28,529 nt of DNA from JBBPXY01 sp038200435 (GTDB taxonomy: Bacteria > Actinomycetota > Thermoleophilia > Solirubrobacterales > Solirubrobacteraceae): NCBI GenBank assembly GCA_038200435.1, contig JBBPXY010000052.1, forward strand, positions 1-28,529, given 5' to 3'. Positions within the stretch are counted from its first letter, which is position 1. Every line of letters begins with the position of its first letter. The position numbers were made by a program, and so were the translations under genes. The notes below the pieces were generated by a model. The model saw only the letters and a program-made list of their open reading frames with translations. It did no database searches and had not been told where the DNA came from. Shown piece after piece: positions 14,969 to 22,721 of the stretch.

Positions 14969-15433
14969 CTAGCGCCGGCCGGCGAAGAACGTCGTGAGGA
15001 GCGCCGCCGCATCGGCGGCCAGCAAGCCGCCCGCCACGTCGGGGCGGTGGTTGAACTTCGGCTCGGCGAGCACGTCGAGCACGCTGCCTGCGGCGCCGGC
15101 CTTGGGGTCGAACGCCGCGAAGACCACGCGCGGCACCCGGGCCAGCACGATCGCCCCGGCGCACATCGCGCAGGGCTCGAGCGTGATGTAGAGCACCGCG
15201 TCGAGCACGCGCCAGGACCCGAGCGCGCGCGCTGCCTCGCGTAGCGCGAGCGTCTCGGCGTGCGCGGTGGGATCGGAGCGCAGCTCGCGCTCGTTATGAG
15301 CCGATCCGATGACTTCACCCTCGTGCACTAGAACCGCACCCACGGGTACGTCATCATGTGCGGTAGCGTCCTCGGCCTCACGTAGGGCGAGACGCATGAA
15401 GTATTCGTCGCGGGGAAAGAACCGGGCGGTCAT
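14969..15433 (-). CDS. tadA: tRNA-specific adenosine deaminase TadA
   Basis: 154 residues from ATG 15433. The cytidine/deoxycytidylate deaminase zinc site is complete: the HAET motif (zinc His and proton-shuttling Glu) and PCAMCAGA (two zinc Cys). The flanking VPVGAVLVHEGEVIGSAHN, RVPRVVFAAFDPKAGAAGS and FNHRPDVAGG fit TadA rather than other deaminases. It converts A34 to inosine in tRNA-Arg(ACG). A TTG at 15466 would add 11 residues; the ATG is preferred because homologs begin close to it. The tRNA-Ser(CGA) gene follows after 14 nt and is probably on the same transcript. Confidence 0.95.
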   Translation of the reverse strand: MTARFFPRDEYFMRLALREAEDATAHDDVPVGAVLVHEGEVIGSAHNERELRSDPTAHAETLALREAARALGSWRVLDAVLYITLEPCAMCAGAIVLARVPRVVFAAFDPKAGAAGSVLDVLAEPKFNHRPDVAGGLLAADAAALLTTFFAGRR

Positions 15434-15536
15434 GCGCAGGTCGGGAAATTCGTCGCTACAGGGCAACTTTCAGGTGCCGATGATGTCTTAAGACGTGCGC
15501 GCGCCTCGAACGGACTCCGGCGTCCGCACCAAAAAC

Positions 15537-16892
15537 ATGCTCAAAGCTCGTGATCTCCGCCTCGCCCTGGTCATCTCGGCCGGGTTGACGGCCGCCCTGC
15601 CGGCCTCCGCCATGGCGGAGGAAACGCCTTACGTTCCCGGCCAGCTGATCGTGCGCTACGCGCCAGACGCCTCCGCGCAGGACCGCACCGCCGCCGCGAG
15701 TCCGGTCGCCACGTCGTCGTCGGCTACCACGGGCGGGCGCGCCCGCGTGCTGCACCTGCGCCGCGGCACCAGCGTGGCGGAGGCCATCCGCTCGCTGCGG
15801 CGCCGCCGCGGAGTCGTGTACGCCGCACCGAACTTCGTCGCCCGCGTCTCCTCGACCGGCGGATACGTACCAAACGACCGCGGCCGCGGCTCGGGCGGTT
15901 GGGAGCGCTTTCAGTGGAACTTCATCGGGCACTACGGCATCGGCGCTCCCGCCGCGTGGGCACGAGCTCGCGCAACCCGCCATCCGGGGGCCCGCGGCGT
16001 CAGGATCGCCGTGATCGACACGGGCATCGCCTACCGCAACTGGCGCGGCTACCGCCGCTCGCCCGACTTCGCGCGCACGCACTTCTCCTCTCCGGCCGAC
16101 TTCGTGTCCCACAACCGATTCCCGCTCGACCGCGAGGGCCACGGCACTCACGTCGCCGGCACCATCGCCGAGCAGACCAACAACCGCTATGCCGTGACAG
16201 GGCTCGCCTACGAGTCGACGATCATCCCCATCCGCGTGCTCGACAGCACGGGCTCAGGCGACGCAGCGGCCATCGCCCGCGGCATCCGCTACGCCGTGGC
16301 CAAGCGCGCGAAGATCATCAACCTCTCCTTCGAGTTCGGCTCCGACGTGACCGAGAACGACATCCCCGACGTCGTCAACGCCCTGAGCTACGCCCGCTCG
16401 CGCGGCGTGCTCGTCGTCGCCGCGGCCGGCAACGAATACAGCCACACCGTCGTCTACCCCGCCCGCGCAAGCAGCGTTCTTTCGGTCGGTGCCACGACCT
16501 CGCACGGGTGCCTGGCCGACTACTCCAACTACGGCCAGCGCCTGGATCTCGTCGCCCCCGGAGGCGGCAACGACGCCGACTTGGCCGGCGACTCGCACTG
16601 CCACCCGTTCGGGCCCCTCGGTCGCCCGATCTACCAGATGACCTTCAGCGATAAGACCTTCCGCCACTTCGGGCTTCCCTCCGACTACGTGGGCACGTCG
16701 ATGGCTTCACCTCACGTCGCCGGCACCGCCGCGCTGGTCATCGCCAGCGGGGTGCTCGGCCCGCATCCTTCGCCCGACGCGCTGCGCGCGCAGCTGAAGC
16801 GCACCGCGCGCGACCTCGGCGAGCCTGGGACGGACTCGCTCTACGGCGCCGGCTTGGTCAGCGCTTCGGCCGCCACGGCGCCCGTGCGCTAA
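15537..16892 (+). CDS. Secreted subtilisin-like serine protease (S8)
   Basis: 451 residues from ATG 15537, which begins a normal signal peptide (MLKARDLRLALVISAGL ... ASAMAEE). A GTG at 15495 would add 14 residues and is less likely. Residues ~30-110 resemble an inhibitor-I9/fervidolysin-type propeptide (YVPGQLIVRYAP, VVYAAPNFV). The catalytic triad is visible: Asp161 (IAVIDTG), His202 (GHGTHVAG) and Ser388 (GTSMASPHVAG), with the oxyanion Asn in AAAGNEYS. No wall anchor or C-terminal extra domain is seen, so it is probably released. It diverges from tadA and converges on the stress-protein gene. Confidence 0.95.
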   Translation: MLKARDLRLALVISAGLTAALPASAMAEETPYVPGQLIVRYAPDASAQDRTAAASPVATSSSATTGGRARVLHLRRGTSVAEAIRSLRRRRGVVYAAPNFVARVSSTGGYVPNDRGRGSGGWERFQWNFIGHYGIGAPAAWARARATRHPGARGVRIAVIDTGIAYRNWRGYRRSPDFARTHFSSPADFVSHNRFPLDREGHGTHVAGTIAEQTNNRYAVTGLAYESTIIPIRVLDSTGSGDAAAIARGIRYAVAKRAKIINLSFEFGSDVTENDIPDVVNALSYARSRGVLVVAAAGNEYSHTVVYPARASSVLSVGATTSHGCLADYSNYGQRLDLVAPGGGNDADLAGDSHCHPFGPLGRPIYQMTFSDKTFRHFGLPSDYVGTSMASPHVAGTAALVIASGVLGPHPSPDALRAQLKRTARDLGEPGTDSLYGAGLVSASAATAPVR

Positions 16893-16897
16893 GCCGG

Positions 16898-16916
16898 CCT
16901 TCTTGGCGCCAGAAGG
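16898..16916. terminator. Bidirectional hairpin between convergent protease and USP genes
   Basis: CCTTCT-TGGCGCC-AGAAGG forms a perfect 6-bp stem in the 25-nt gap between two facing stop codons, so it can serve both genes. Confidence 0.6.
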
Positions 16917-16917
16917 G

Positions 16918-17361
16918 CTAGCTCGTCCTGATGATCAGGACCGAGCAGGGCGCGTGATGGGAGACCTTGTTGGGCACCGACCCGAGCAGGAAGCGCTTGG
17001 CGCCGGTCATGCCCTTGTTGCCGACGATGATGAGGTCGCCGTTCTCCTCCTCGGCCACGTCGAGGATCGCGTCGGCCGGATCGCCCTGCCGCGCGAAGGT
17101 CTGGGCGTCGATGCCGCCCTCCTTGGCCTCTTCGGCAGCTTCTTTGAGTGTGCCCTCGACGTCTTCGCGGGCGTTCACCGACCACTCGACATCCTTCGGC
17201 ACGTCACGGGTCTCCCCCCGCAAGCGCCCCTCGGTGACCGGCTCGTAGGCGCTGACGATCTTGAGGCTCGCCCCGACGCTCTTCGCCAAGTCGATGGCCT
17301 GCCGGACCGCCTGCTGAGCCGTGTCCGACCCATCCGTTCCCACCACGATCGAGCCGAACAT
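16918..17361 (-). CDS. Universal stress protein, ATP-binding UspA type
   Basis: 147 residues, the usual length for a single USP domain. It begins MFGSIVVGTDGSDTAQQAV. The ATP-binding signature G-x2-G-x9-G-S is complete (GNKGMTGAKRFLLGSVPNKV), followed by the closing strand CSVLIIRTS, so nucleotide binding is likely. The start is supported by GGAGGAGCG directly upstream of the ATG. Confidence 0.95.
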   Translation of the reverse strand: MFGSIVVGTDGSDTAQQAVRQAIDLAKSVGASLKIVSAYEPVTEGRLRGETRDVPKDVEWSVNAREDVEGTLKEAAEEAKEGGIDAQTFARQGDPADAILDVAEEENGDLIIVGNKGMTGAKRFLLGSVPNKVSHHAPCSVLIIRTS

Positions 17362-17412
17362 CGCTCCTCCTAAGGTCACCGTTGCCCGTGCGGGGGGCAT
17401 CATACGTCTCTC

Positions 17413-18192
17413 ATGATCGACCTGCACAGCCACGTCCTGCCGGGAATCGACGACGGACCGGCGACGCTCGAAGGCTCACTCGCCCTTGCCCGCGCCGCCA
17501 TCGCCCGTGGGACCACGACCCTTCTCGCCACCCCGCACATCGATCATTCCTTCGGTATCGCGCCCCGTACGGTCGCCCCGGCCGTAAGAGCTCTGCGCAG
17601 CGAGCTCGCCGGGGCGGAGATCCCCCTCGACGTGCTGGCAGGCGGCGAGGTGGCGATCAGCCGCCTGGCCGAGCTGAGTGACGACGATCTGCGGACCGTG
17701 CGCCTGGGCGACGGCCCCTACTTGCTCGTCGAGAGCCCGCATGTGCCCACCGCGGGCACGATCGAGCCGGCCCTCTTCGACCTGCAGGTGCGCGGCTTCG
17801 GCGTGCTGCTGGCCCATCCGGAGCGCTCGCCGGTGTTCCTCCGCGATCGCGAGCGCCTGCGCGCGCTCGTGCAGCAGGGCGCGCTCTGCTCCATCACCGC
17901 CGGCTCCCTGACCGGCAAGTTCGGTCGCACGGTCCGCGCCTACGCCCTCGAGTTGCTGGAAGAAGGCCTCGTGCACGACGTTGCCTCCGACGCCCACGAC
18001 CACACCCGCCGGGTTCCCGGCCTGGCCGAGGGTCTCTCCGCCGCCGAGGGCGACATCCCCGGGCTCGAGGCGCAGACCGACTGGCTAACGCGCGCCGCGC
18101 CCGCCGCAATCCTCGCCGGTGATGATCTACCCCCACGCCCGGAACTGCCCGAGCGGCGCACGTGGCGCGACCGCTTCAGACGAGCTTTGTGA
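17413..18192 (+). CDS. PHP-domain tyrosine-protein phosphatase, CpsB/CapC/YwqE family
   Basis: 259 residues. The PHP metal ligands appear in order: DLHSHVLPGIDDGP at the start, ATPHIDHSF, GGEVAIS, LLAHPERSP and VASDAHDHTRR. This matches the manganese-dependent phosphatases that dephosphorylate tyrosine kinases controlling exopolysaccharide export. No Wzc/CpsD-like kinase or polysaccharide gene is in the window, so the partner is unknown. The last 17 nt overlap the opposite-strand 28-aa gene. Confidence 0.9.
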   Translation: MIDLHSHVLPGIDDGPATLEGSLALARAAIARGTTTLLATPHIDHSFGIAPRTVAPAVRALRSELAGAEIPLDVLAGGEVAISRLAELSDDDLRTVRLGDGPYLLVESPHVPTAGTIEPALFDLQVRGFGVLLAHPERSPVFLRDRERLRALVQQGALCSITAGSLTGKFGRTVRAYALELLEEGLVHDVASDAHDHTRRVPGLAEGLSAAEGDIPGLEAQTDWLTRAAPAAILAGDDLPPRPELPERRTWRDRFRRAL

Positions 18193-18262
18193 TCGCGATG
18201 ATCGCGGCCGCCACCACGGCGATCACGATCAATATCTGCATCCAGATCCAGAAGGGCGACAT
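18176..18262 (-). CDS. 28-residue single-pass membrane peptide
   Basis: ATG 18262 overlaps the TGA of the lactate 2-monooxygenase-like gene by one base (TGATG), the classic termination-reinitiation arrangement. The peptide starts MSPFWIWMQI, continues as one hydrophobic run of Ile, Val and Ala, and ends ITKLV before TGA, so it is essentially one membrane helix with a short basic tail. It has no separate ribosome site, as expected for coupling. It may be an accessory subunit that brings the FMN enzyme to the membrane, but this is inference. Its 3' end overlaps the end of the CpsB-type gene by 17 nt. It is not recognised as a known family. Confidence 0.6.
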   Translation of the reverse strand: MSPFWIWMQILIVIAVVAAAIIAITKLV

Positions 18263-19458
18263 CAGCTGGGGCCGCCCGTCCGCCGGCTTGCGGCTGCCCT
18301 CAGCTCCTCCGGCCCGACTTCGGCGAAGCTCGTGTGACCGCTGAGCGCGAGAGTGAGGTCGAGCTCAGCGAGGAAGCCGCGAAGGAACGCGGTCACCCCC
18401 GCCTCTCCCCCACAGGCGAGCGCCCACATGTAAGACCGCCCGAGCAGCACCGCCCGCGCGCCGAGAGCGAGAGCCTTGAACGCATCCGCGCCCGAGCGCA
18501 CGCCGGAGTCGAGCAGCACGGGGAAGTCCGCCGGCACCGCGCCGACGACATCGGGTAGCGCGTCGAGCGTTGCGATCGCCCCGTCGACCTGCCGGCCACC
18601 GTGGTTGGAGACGATGATGCCGTCCATCCCGTGCTCGACGGCCAGACGCGCGTCGTCGGGGTGGAGGATGCCTTTCAGCAGGATCGGCAGCTTGGTGCTC
18701 TCACGCAGGAAGGCGAGGTTCTCCCACGTGACGGTGGGGTCGGAGTAGGTCGCGATCCACTGCCCGACCGCCGCCTGCAAGTTCTCCTCCGGAGTCTGCT
18801 CGAGCGAGGCGCGGAACACCGGGTCGCTCACATAGTTGGCGATCCCCTCGCCGTGCAGGAAGGGGAGGTAGGCGCCCTGCAGGTCGCGCGGTCGCCAAGC
18901 GAGCAGCCAGGTGTCGAGCGTCACCACGATCGCGCCGTAGCCGGCGTCCTCCGCGCGGCGCAGGAAGCTCTTGGCGAGCTCGGGGTCCTTGGGCCAGTAC
19001 AGCTGGTACCAGCGAGCGGCATCGCCCATCTGCTCGGCTGCCTGCTCGATCGAATGGGAGGCCGCGGTGGAATGGATGTAGGGAACGCCGGTGGCCGCGG
19101 CGGCGCGGGCGCTCGCGAGCTCGCCGTCGCGGTGCACGATCGACTGGACCCCGACGGGGGCGAGCAGCACCGGAGCGGGGAGATGCGTACCCAGAAGCTC
19201 AGTGGCCAGGTGGCGCTCGCCGATGTCGCGCATCATCCGCGGAACGATGTCCCAGCGGCCGAACGCCGCCCGATTCGCATCCACGGTCTGCTCGGTGCCG
19301 GCTCCCCCGGCGACGTAGCCGTAGGCGCCCGACGACAGCAGGCCCCTGGCGCGCTCCTGCATGCCCTCGAAGCTCAGTGGCAGGTCGGGGACCTTCCCGG
19401 CCATGCCCTGCAGATAGATCTCATACTGATAGTTGGCCAGCGGCTGCGGATCGCTCAT
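18262..19458 (-). CDS. FMN-dependent alpha-hydroxy acid oxidase, lactate 2-monooxygenase-like
   Basis: 398 residues. The whole sequence resembles mycobacterial lactate 2-monooxygenase: N-terminal YEIYLQG, GYVAGGAGTEQT, VLLAPVGVQ, YIHSTAASHS, LDTWLLAWRPRDL, ILLKGILHPDDA, SNHGGRQVDGA with the catalytic His286, and the FMN phosphate site DSGVRSGADAFKALALGA. The 50-residue insert region before WENLAFL is also present. It oxidises an L-2-hydroxy acid; whether it releases H2O2 and pyruvate or acetate and CO2 cannot be decided. The 28-aa membrane peptide is translationally coupled at its 3' end. Confidence 0.9.
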   Translation of the reverse strand: MSDPQPLANYQYEIYLQGMAGKVPDLPLSFEGMQERARGLLSSGAYGYVAGGAGTEQTVDANRAAFGRWDIVPRMMRDIGERHLATELLGTHLPAPVLLAPVGVQSIVHRDGELASARAAAATGVPYIHSTAASHSIEQAAEQMGDAARWYQLYWPKDPELAKSFLRRAEDAGYGAIVVTLDTWLLAWRPRDLQGAYLPFLHGEGIANYVSDPVFRASLEQTPEENLQAAVGQWIATYSDPTVTWENLAFLRESTKLPILLKGILHPDDARLAVEHGMDGIIVSNHGGRQVDGAIATLDALPDVVGAVPADFPVLLDSGVRSGADAFKALALGARAVLLGRSYMWALACGGEAGVTAFLRGFLAELDLTLALSGHTSFAEVGPEELRAAASRRTGGPS

Positions 19459-19496
19459 GCTCCGACATCATGCCGAAGGTGAACAATGGGCGAGCG

Positions 19497-20141
19497 ATGA
19501 CCTCTTCCGCGAAGCTACTGGCCGTGAACGTGGGGCACCCGCGCGAGATCGACCTGGGCCAGCGCACGATCAGCACCGCGATCTACAAGGTGCCGGTCGC
19601 GGGGAGGGTCGCCGTGCGCGGCGTGAACCTCGACGGCGACGAGCAGGCCGACCGGAAGCTGCACGGCGGCCCCGACAAGGCGGTCTACGCCTACGGCTGG
19701 GACGAGACGGTCGCTTGGGGGCAGGAGCTCGACCGTGACCTGCGACCTGGCGCGTTCGGCGAGAACCTCACCGTCGCCGGGCTCGACGTGAGCGGCGCGC
19801 TGATCGGCGAGCGTTGGGCGGTCGGGAGCACGGTGCTCGAGGTGGCCCAGCCCCGCCTGCCGTGCTTCAAGCTCGGCATCAGGATGGGCGATCCGACTTT
19901 CGTGAAACGCTTTGGGCGCGCTGGGCGCCCCGGGGCCTACCTGCGCATCGTGCAGGAAGGCGACGTCGGCGCGGGCGATGCGGTCGAGGTGGTCTCGCGG
20001 CCCGATCACGACATCACCATGCGCCTGGCGGCGCACGCCGTCCTGGTCGATCGCTCGCGGCTGCCTGAGTTACTCGAGGCGCCGACGTTGCTCTCGGATT
20101 GGCGCGAATGGATCACTGGACTGCAGGAGGCGGCGCGGTGA
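19497..20141 (+). CDS. MOSC domain protein, YiiM-like
   Basis: 214 residues from ATG 19497; an in-frame ATG at 19470 would add 9. Family features are KLLAVNVG at the start, the binding loop RKLHGGPDKAVYAYG, GAFGENLTVAGLD, and the conserved cysteine in RLPCFKLGIRMGDP. MOSC proteins bind molybdenum cofactor and handle its sulfur or reduce N-hydroxylated substrates; the substrate here is unknown. Depending on the start, only 11 or 38 bp separate it from the divergent FMN-oxidase start. The next gene overlaps its stop as GTGA. Confidence 0.9.
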   Translation: MTSSAKLLAVNVGHPREIDLGQRTISTAIYKVPVAGRVAVRGVNLDGDEQADRKLHGGPDKAVYAYGWDETVAWGQELDRDLRPGAFGENLTVAGLDVSGALIGERWAVGSTVLEVAQPRLPCFKLGIRMGDPTFVKRFGRAGRPGAYLRIVQEGDVGAGDAVEVVSRPDHDITMRLAAHAVLVDRSRLPELLEAPTLLSDWREWITGLQEAAR

Positions 20142-20830
20142 GCGTGCGGTTGCGCCAGGCCGTGCTCGTAGCGGAGGAGCTCGACCCGGCTGTCGAGGAG
20201 CTCCAGGCCAAGTTGGGGCTAGGGGAGCCCTACGCCGATCCTGGCGTCGCCGCGTTCGGCCTGCGCAACGCCGTCTTCGCGATCGGCGACTGCTTCCTCG
20301 AGGTCGTCTCCCCGGTCGAGCCGGGTACGGGGACTGCCGCCGGTCGTTACCTCGAGCGCCACGGGGGCAACGGCGGCTACATGCTGATCTTCCAGTTCGA
20401 CGACCTGGAAGCGGCGCGCGCTCGAGCCGCGGCTCTCGGCATGCGCGTCGTGTGGCAGATCGACCTGCCCGACATCTCGGGCACGCACCTGCACCCGGCC
20501 GACACCGGCGGGGCCATCGTGTCACTCGACCGTGCCGAGCCCGCGGGATCGTGGCGGTGGGGCGGCCCGGAGTGGACGGAGCGGGTGGGGGTACCTGGGC
20601 CAGGTGTGTTGCAGGGTGTCGGGTTGCGGGTGGCAGATCCGTCGGGCGTTGCTTCGCGGTGGGAGGAGCTGCTGGGCGGTTCCCTCGGTGAGGCCGGCGT
20701 CTCGTTCCTTCCTGTCCAGGAGGGGAGTCGAGAGGGGCTGGTGGAGATCTCGGTCGCAGTTTCCGAAGACGTACGGCGCCAACGCGAAGCGGCGGAGATC
20801 GGCGGAGTGACCTTCCGCCTCCGTCCCTAG
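20138..20830 (+). CDS. VOC/glyoxalase-like domain protein
   Basis: 230 residues from GTG 20138, overlapping the MOSC stop by 4 nt (GTGA), with GGAGG a few nt upstream. The N-terminal half has the glyoxalase-like beta-alpha-beta pattern: LRQAVLVAEELDPAVEEL, NAVFAIGDCFLEVVSP, GYMLIFQFDDLEAARARA, GTHLHPADTGGAIVSLD. The second half (GVGLRVADPSGVASRW ... EIGGVTFRLRP) looks like a second VOC module. No substrate can be assigned. Coupling with the MOSC gene suggests joint expression. Confidence 0.82.
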   Translation: MSVRLRQAVLVAEELDPAVEELQAKLGLGEPYADPGVAAFGLRNAVFAIGDCFLEVVSPVEPGTGTAAGRYLERHGGNGGYMLIFQFDDLEAARARAAALGMRVVWQIDLPDISGTHLHPADTGGAIVSLDRAEPAGSWRWGGPEWTERVGVPGPGVLQGVGLRVADPSGVASRWEELLGGSLGEAGVSFLPVQEGSREGLVEISVAVSEDVRRQREAAEIGGVTFRLRP

Positions 20831-20856
20831 CCCCTGTCCACTGTCACACTCCGCCC

Positions 20857-21645
20857 ATGAGCGAGATCGTGCAGAAGAAGATCGAGGACGGCGTCGCCCT
20901 CCTCACCCTCAACCGCCCCGACCGGCTGAACGCCTGGACGCCCGAGATGGGCCGCGACTACTTCGACGCTCTCGTCGAGTGCGGTGCGGACGAGCAGGTG
21001 CGCGTGATCGTGGTCACCGGCGCGGGGCGCGGCTTCTGCGCCGGAGCCGACATGGCCAATCTCCAGACGATCGGCGACGACGGCGCCCAGCCCGCCGATG
21101 GGCCCTACGACACGCGCCCGCAGAGCTTCCCGCTCACGGTCCCCAAGCCGATCATCGCCGCGGTCAACGGAGCCTGCGCCGGCATCGGCCTGGTGCTCGC
21201 GCTGATGTGCGACCTCCGGTTCGCGGCTCATGGGGCCAAGCTCACCACCGCCTTCTCGCGCCGCGGGCTCGTGGCCGAGTACGGCATCGCCTGGATGCTG
21301 CCCCGCCTCGTCGGCCAGGCGCACGCGCTCGACCTGCTGTTCTCGGGCCGCGTCGTCCTCGGAGACGAGGCCGCAACGCTCGGGCTGGTCAACCGCGCGG
21401 TCAGCGCTGAACAACTGCTCCACGAGACGATGGCCTACGCCCGCGATCTGGCCGTCAACTGCTCGCCGGCGAGCATGGCCGCCATGAAGGCGCAGGTGTA
21501 CGCCGACCTCGAGCGCTCGCTCGAGCAGGGTCTCGAGGACGCCGGCACCCGCATGCTCTCCTCGTTCGCCGCGCCCGACTTCAAGGAAGGCGTCACGAGC
21601 TTCCTCGATCGCCGCGAGCCGCAGTTCACGCCGCTCGGCGGCTGA
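20857..21645 (+). CDS. Enoyl-CoA hydratase/isomerase (crotonase family)
   Basis: 262 residues, usual family length. Crotonase signatures: VALLTLNRPDRLNAW, oxyanion-hole GRGFCAGADM and VNGACAGIGLVLALMCDLRFA. The second catalytic glutamate position is filled (Glu141 in VAEYGIAW), while the first (in the GGG-E segment of classical hydratases) is replaced, so the precise reaction may be isomerase- or hydratase-like on an unusual acyl-CoA. It probably acts in fatty acid degradation. The CACACT box 6 nt before the ATG may be a weak leaderless -10. Confidence 0.92.
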   Translation: MSEIVQKKIEDGVALLTLNRPDRLNAWTPEMGRDYFDALVECGADEQVRVIVVTGAGRGFCAGADMANLQTIGDDGAQPADGPYDTRPQSFPLTVPKPIIAAVNGACAGIGLVLALMCDLRFAAHGAKLTTAFSRRGLVAEYGIAWMLPRLVGQAHALDLLFSGRVVLGDEAATLGLVNRAVSAEQLLHETMAYARDLAVNCSPASMAAMKAQVYADLERSLEQGLEDAGTRMLSSFAAPDFKEGVTSFLDRREPQFTPLGG

Positions 21646-21659
21646 GCAGCTCCGTCTCC

Positions 21660-21679
21660 GGCGGGCAGGACTTCCCGCC
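21660..21679 (+). terminator. Weak hairpin after enoyl-CoA hydratase gene
   Basis: GGCGGG-CAGGACTT-CCCGCC gives a 6-bp GC stem 15 nt after the stop, with no T-tract. Confidence 0.35.
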
Positions 21680-21712
21680 CGCGCGCGAAATGGGGTGCGT
21701 CGGGGCGCACTC

Positions 21713-22684
21713 GTGATCATCGATATCGGCCACTACCGCGACGGCGTTCGCCAGCACCAGGACGCGCTCAGCCTGGAACACGCCGGGCGCTGCCGGGCCG
21801 AGGGGGAAGGCTTCGTCTGGATCGGGCTCGAGGAGCCTTCAGCCGAGGAGATGGGCGAGGCCCAGCGGATCTTCGAGCTCGACGACCTCGCAGTGGAGGA
21901 CGCGCAGTCCTTCCACCAGCGGCCGAAGATCGAGGACTACCCGTCGGGTTGGTTCGTGGTGCTGCGCACGGCACGCTACGACGACGAGCGCGAGGAGGTC
22001 GACTTCGGCGAGGTTCACCTCTTCCTCGGCTCGGGCTACGTCATTACCGTTCGCCACGGCGAGGCGAGCCGCCTGCGCGGTGCGCGTGAGCGCCTCGAGG
22101 CGCGGTCCGACCTACTGATGCACGGGCCGATCTCGGTGCTCTGGGCCGTCCTCGACCAGATCGTCGATGACTACGAGCCGGTGGTCGAGGGCCTCGAGCA
22201 CGACATCGCCGAGGTAGAGCAGAGCGTTTTCGGAGCCGGTCGGAGCGATCCCACCGAGCGCATCTACCTCCTGCGCCGCGAGCTCGGCGAGTTCTACCGC
22301 TCGGTGCACCCGCTGCTCGCTCCGCTCGACGGCATCGAGAAGGGAGCCTGGGAGCAGGCCGAGCCGATGCGGCGCTTCTTCCGCGACGTCAACGACCACG
22401 TGAAGCTCGTGCACGAAGAGCTCGGCGGCCAGCGCGAGCAGCTGCGCGAGGTCCTCGACGCGAACATGGCGCTGCTCTCCCACCGCCAGAACGAGGTGGT
22501 GCGCGCGATCTCCGGCTGGGGCGCGATCATCACCGTGCCGACGCTCATCGCCAGCGTCTACGGCATGAACTTCGACCGCATGCCCGAGTTGAAGTGGGCG
22601 GCGGGTTACCCGTTCGCGATCGGGCTGATGCTCTTCACGGCGCTCATGCTCTATGGGTTCCTGAAGCGCGCTCGCTGGTTGTAG
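21713..22684 (+). CDS. corA: CorA-family magnesium/divalent cation transporter
   Basis: 323 residues from GTG 21713 (IIDIGHYRDG); a GTG at 21695 would add six. The large cytoplasmic N-terminal domain (FVWIGLEEPSAEEM, FELDDLAVEDAQ, QRPKIEDY) leads to a long stalk helix (LREVLDANMALLSHRQNEVVRA) and two C-terminal membrane helices. The selectivity motif YGMNF joins them. This is the complete CorA plan, forming pentameric channels in the inner membrane. There is no good ribosome site, so the exact start is open. Confidence 0.92.
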   Translation: MIIDIGHYRDGVRQHQDALSLEHAGRCRAEGEGFVWIGLEEPSAEEMGEAQRIFELDDLAVEDAQSFHQRPKIEDYPSGWFVVLRTARYDDEREEVDFGEVHLFLGSGYVITVRHGEASRLRGARERLEARSDLLMHGPISVLWAVLDQIVDDYEPVVEGLEHDIAEVEQSVFGAGRSDPTERIYLLRRELGEFYRSVHPLLAPLDGIEKGAWEQAEPMRRFFRDVNDHVKLVHEELGGQREQLREVLDANMALLSHRQNEVVRAISGWGAIITVPTLIASVYGMNFDRMPELKWAAGYPFAIGLMLFTALMLYGFLKRARWL

Positions 22685-22721
22685 GCAAACGTGATCTAAT
22701 CGCGGTGGGGATGGAGCCACG

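Noticed and set aside
15484..15499. GTCTTAAGAC palindrome between tadA and the subtilase gene as an operator
   Set aside because: Perfect 10-bp palindrome but single, with no regulator gene nearby and no second copy; could be chance.
18162..18344. 60-codon plus-strand hydrophobic frame
   Set aside because: Overlaps the CpsB-type gene off-frame; its hydrophobicity mirrors the minus-strand 28-aa peptide, which has the coupled start.
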